Source of the DNA: Candidatus Woesearchaeota archaeon
GTDB taxonomy: Archaea > Nanobdellota > Nanobdellia > Woesearchaeales > JAFGLG01
NCBI GenBank assembly: GCA_016928155.1
Contig: JAFGLG010000010.1
Span: 1 to 6,202 of the forward strand
Reading direction: 5' to 3'
DNA: 6,202 bases
Shown here piece after piece: positions 4,315 through 6,202 of the stretch (its first letter is position 1; each line of letters starts with the position of its first letter). Below the pieces are notes generated by a model. That model saw only the letters and a list, made by a program, of their open reading frames with translations, had not been told where the DNA came from and made no database searches. A program made the position numbers and the translations under genes.

Positions 4315-4740
4315 ATGGTGAAGAAGATGAGGAGTGGGAGAAAGAAAGAAGCTAGCGCCCTGAGAACACTTTCATGCTCTGGTAATGAGAGGGAGTTTGT
4401 GAAGATTATGCAGATTTTTAGGCGGCGCGGGCGGGATTTTCCACGTTCAGGGGTTAGAAACCATTTGAACCCGCATGAGATCTGGTTGATCCCACCGAGG
4501 TGGAAGCCACCGCGGTTTTTTCTTTATTTTATTAGAAAACTTATCTTGATATATTTTTCTAGAAAAAAACAGGTTTATATTCGGAAGAACCAGAACATTT
4601 ACGACGACAATCAGATCTTCCTAACAATGCCCTTCTCAGCATCAACTTCCACAAGATCCCCGTCCTTAAGGATCTTAGTCGCATTCTTTGTTCCGATGAT
4701 GCAAGGGACCCCAAGCTCTCTGGAGACAATTGCAGCATGA
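4315..4740 (+). CDS. Doubtful ORF downstream of the 96-aa gene
   Basis: An ATG lies 11 nt after the previous stop, with AAGGAG seven bases upstream (4302-4307), which is a good translation signal. The reading frame, however, runs through the GC-rich structured block, through the hairpin and T-run at 4494-4521, and then antisense into the 3' end of the swivelling-domain gene. Its composition shifts from basic to a Pro/Trp/Arg-rich stretch (HEIWLIPPRWKPPRF) and then to Phe/Ile-rich sequence, as expected for chance translation. The first 35 codons may be translated; the full 141 codons are unlikely to be a real protein. Confidence 0.2.
   Translation: MVKKMRSGRKKEASALRTLSCSGNEREFVKIMQIFRRRGRDFPRSGVRNHLNPHEIWLIPPRWKPPRFFLYFIRKLILIYFSRKKQVYIRKNQNIYDDNQIFLTMPFSASTSTRSPSLRILVAFFVPMMQGTPSSLETIAA
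4421..4521 (+). ncRNA. GC-rich structured block, possible small RNA or 3' UTR
   Basis: In an AT-rich surround, this 100-nt GC-rich block can fold well. Gttca...tgaac (4445-4449 with 4466-4470) encloses ggtt/aacc (4452-4455 with 4459-4462). Gggat/atccc (4433-4437 with 4489-4493) could close a larger domain. It ends with the terminator hairpin described separately. I cannot assign it to tRNA, 5S, SRP or RNase P RNA. No strong TATA box is seen just upstream, so it may instead be the structured 3' end of the mRNA from 4013. Confidence 0.35.
4494..4521 (+). terminator. Hairpin plus T6 terminator
   Basis: Accgaggtgg (4494-4503) pairs with ccaccgcggt (4507-4516) around a 3-nt loop, nine pairs and one mismatch. 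Thymines at 4516-4521 and further T-rich sequence follow at once. It looks like an intrinsic terminator for transcription from the left, facing the minus-strand gene. Confidence 0.7.
4563..4569 (-). terminator. T7 run after the swivelling-domain gene
   Basis: Seven A residues on the plus strand give a U7 tract on the minus-strand transcript, 42-48 nt past the stop at 4611. With the plus-strand T-run at 4516-4521, it forms a pair of converging termination sites. Confidence 0.5.
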
Positions 4741-6044
4741 GAAGTGACGCCGCCCTCATCAGTCACAATGGCGGCAGCCTTTTTCATTGCAGGGACCATC
4801 TCAGGCCTTGTCATCGAAGCCACAATTATATCCCCCTCTTCAATGTTTGCCATATCATGGATCTTCAATAATCTTTTCACTCTTCCTCTGGCTTTCCCTA
4901 AAGAAGCGACCATGCCCTTTATCTCCTTCTGTTCACTGACATCCTTCTGAAAGAAATCCAAAGCCTCCTGTGCGTCCTCCCCTTCTGCAATCTCAAAACC
5001 TTCCTGGGTGTGGATACAGGCGCAGAGCTCATATCTCCTCTCAAACACCTTCTGGTCCAGATTTCCTTCAAGGATTCTAATGAATTCAGGATATATTGAA
5101 TATTTCAATAATCTGAATGGGATGCCTGTCCGTCTCTCAGCATCCTTGAGGAACTCAAATTGATAGCAATTAGATATGAGCACATATTTTTTCCTTGTAT
5201 CCTGGATCCTGAAGAATTCATCCATTATATAGAGCAATGTCTTGTGCCATCCAGACAGATTGTAAACCTTTATCAATTCCTGTTTCTCTTTGAGCTGCTT
5301 ATCCCGGATATCCTCTGCATGACCTACACCTTTCCCAATATCCTTCTTGATCAGGTCCAGGAAATCATCTGGTGTCAGCCTGATGGCTTTTGCATAGTTG
5401 TTCTGGATATAGAAGAATCTTTTTGCATGAAGCTCAAGCTTTTCCCCGGGTATGGATCCTTTTTTCCTTTGCATCCCAATCAATTCTTCCCTCCCCATGC
5501 TCTCTTCCTCAATAAAAGAAAGATATCCTGTCGCAATAAGCTTAGGGAAAACTGAGGTGAAGTCCGCTCCAAGCACCTTCTGGAATTCAGGCACCAGATA
5601 ACGGTCAGCATGCATCGATAAGGCATCACCGAGCACCATGAAATATCTGAACTCATCAACATAGCTCCTGTAGAAATCTTCGTATAGTTTAGAAAGATCA
5701 TTGTTGGATAAAGAGGATAGATGGGTGTTGTCGATTTTCTCTAAGACCCTATCAAACGCTTTTATCTTCTCATGCCACTCTCTTTTCAGTTTTTCCAGAT
5801 ATTCAGGATCCTTCTTCATCCTTTCCAGGAATTCGTTCCTGATCCTGGTCAGGTCCACATCATTCCAATACCAATGCACATAATCCTGCTTGACAAAGAA
5901 CAAGGTGAGTGTGCTTGCATCTCCGAAAAAGCCTTTCATGGCAGGGCCTGTCTCTCCGACAGGAAAGAAGGTGTGCAAGACACCATGGAAGCCCTTGTAT
6001 GTCCAGGTTGACTTGTCTAATGAATAGGATTGTAGCAGTGACAT
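4611..6044 (-). CDS. PEP-utilising-enzyme swivelling (phosphohistidine) domain protein
   Basis: This is a 477-aa protein. Residues about 378-477 form a PEP-synthase/PPDK-type mobile domain with the signature TDEGGVTSHAAIVSREL, whose H436 is the expected phosphohistidine carrier, and the usual ending LGVPCIIGT...DGDLVEVDAEKGIV. In PEP synthase, PPDK and rifampicin phosphotransferase, this domain shuttles phosphate between a nucleotide site and a second substrate site. Here the first 370 residues are mostly helical and charged (for example EYLEKLKREWHEKIKAFDRV), and show no ATP-grasp motif and no PEP-binding barrel. The protein therefore either relies on a partner or works as a phosphohistidine carrier or regulator. 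Likeness of the helical part to the rifampicin-binding part of RPH enzymes is possible but unproven. ATG 6044 has a TATA box centred 25-26 nt upstream and no Shine-Dalgarno motif. It sits 22 nt downstream of another minus-strand gene. Confidence 0.85.
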   Translation of the reverse strand: MSLLQSYSLDKSTWTYKGFHGVLHTFFPVGETGPAMKGFFGDASTLTLFFVKQDYVHWYWNDVDLTRIRNEFLERMKKDPEYLEKLKREWHEKIKAFDRVLEKIDNTHLSSLSNNDLSKLYEDFYRSYVDEFRYFMVLGDALSMHADRYLVPEFQKVLGADFTSVFPKLIATGYLSFIEEESMGREELIGMQRKKGSIPGEKLELHAKRFFYIQNNYAKAIRLTPDDFLDLIKKDIGKGVGHAEDIRDKQLKEKQELIKVYNLSGWHKTLLYIMDEFFRIQDTRKKYVLISNCYQFEFLKDAERRTGIPFRLLKYSIYPEFIRILEGNLDQKVFERRYELCACIHTQEGFEIAEGEDAQEALDFFQKDVSEQKEIKGMVASLGKARGRVKRLLKIHDMANIEEGDIIVASMTRPEMVPAMKKAAAIVTDEGGVTSHAAIVSRELGVPCIIGTKNATKILKDGDLVEVDAEKGIVRKI

Positions 6045-6064
6045 ATATCCAGAAGGAGTTATTC

Positions 6065-6074
6065 ATTTATAAAT
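6065..6074 (-). promoter_or_regulatory. TATA box for the swivelling-domain gene
   Basis: ATTTATAAAT is a perfect palindrome centred 25-26 nt upstream of ATG 6044 and shares its core with the kinase promoter. It contains the stop codon (6067-6069) of the gene upstream, so the promoter is embedded in that gene's 3' end. Confidence 0.65.
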
Positions 6075-6202
6075 AACTCGTTTCTCCGCAGATTCCGACA
6101 GAACCCACCACACCAGCTCTGTCATGGATGTAGGTTAGTGGCATCAGGTCAAAGTCCGGATGAGTGATTTTCTGGCTGACAAAGGGGATGCTCTCTGATA
6201 AA
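6067..6202 (-). CDS. 3' end of an unrecognised gene (partial)
   Basis: One minus-strand frame stays open from the window edge for 44 codons to a TAA, while the other two minus-strand frames close early. The visible C-terminus includes THPDFDLMPLTYIHDRAG and ends GICGETSYL, a composition typical of a globular protein. The start lies outside the window and I do not recognise the family. The same strand and a 22-nt gap to the swivelling-domain gene allow co-transcription, although that gene also has its own TATA box. Confidence 0.5.
   Translation of the reverse strand, partial: LSESIPFVSQKITHPDFDLMPLTYIHDRAGVVGSVGICGETSYL

Noticed and set aside
4421-4521. tRNA or rRNA gene on either strand
   Set aside because: The minus-strand GCGGGTTCAAAT lacks an adjacent complementary CCCGC and no matching 5' acceptor strand was found. 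The 16S-like dodecamer on the plus strand is not followed by 16S sequence.
4744-4950. Plus-strand ORF antisense to the swivelling domain
   Set aside because: It lies wholly within the conserved phosphohistidine domain on the other strand and has no promoter or Shine-Dalgarno site.
5160-5555. Plus-strand ORF antisense to the swivelling-domain gene, with hydrophobic residues
   Set aside because: Phe/Leu/Ile richness is what antisense reading of Glu/Lys-rich helices gives; no independent signals.
1-6202. CRISPR array or complete mobile element
   Set aside because: No regularly spaced repeats beyond the three 7-bp half-sites at 3269-3301, and no transposase, integrase or cas gene is visible.

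Overview
The window comes from an archaeon. Three things support this. There is a tiny ORF for ribosomal protein eL41, a family of archaea and eukaryotes, at the left edge. Five gene starts have a TATA box centred about 26 nt upstream of the ATG, the spacing expected for leaderless archaeal mRNAs. There is also a DUF2683-type antitoxin, a family I associate mainly with archaea. A DPANN (Woesearchaeota-like) or euryarchaeal source fits the gene style, but that is inference.

Layout from left to right: eL41 (+, 7-75) faces a convergent unrecognised 187-aa gene (-, 97-660). The spacer 661-939 separates that gene from a divergent protein kinase. It is packed with inverted repeats: a 90-nt composite hairpin at 705-794, a second overlapping set at 792-865, and two copies of a CCTAAAGG-loop hairpin motif resembling IS200/IS605 right ends. 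A Hanks-type protein kinase with DPG in place of DFG (940-1848) is followed after 51 nt by a DHH-DHHA1 phosphoesterase (1900-3177). Each has its own TATA box. Next is a type II toxin-antitoxin operon (3311-3833): a DUF2683-like antitoxin overlapping a RelE-like toxin by 8 nt, with three acatata-type half-sites spaced exactly 13 bp apart over its TATA box.

A structured leader (about 3867-4012) precedes a small basic protein (4013-4303). That protein is the only clear Shine-Dalgarno-dependent start not tied to an overlapping upstream gene. The stretch 4304-4610 has no convincing gene. It holds a doubtful SD-preceded ORF, a GC-rich structured block ending in a hairpin plus T-run (4421-4521), and an opposing T-run for the gene coming from the right. 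That gene (-, 4611-6044) encodes a 477-aa protein with a C-terminal PEP-synthase/PPDK swivelling phosphohistidine domain and no visible ATP-grasp or PEP-binding domain. The last 136 bases hold the 3' end of another minus-strand gene, whose stop codon lies inside the TATA box of the swivelling-domain gene.

The genes do not form one obvious pathway. The signals I think most worth following are the kinase/DHH pair with its odd DPG motif, the palindrome-rich spacer at 686-865, the structured block at 4421-4521, and the partnerless phosphohistidine-domain protein.
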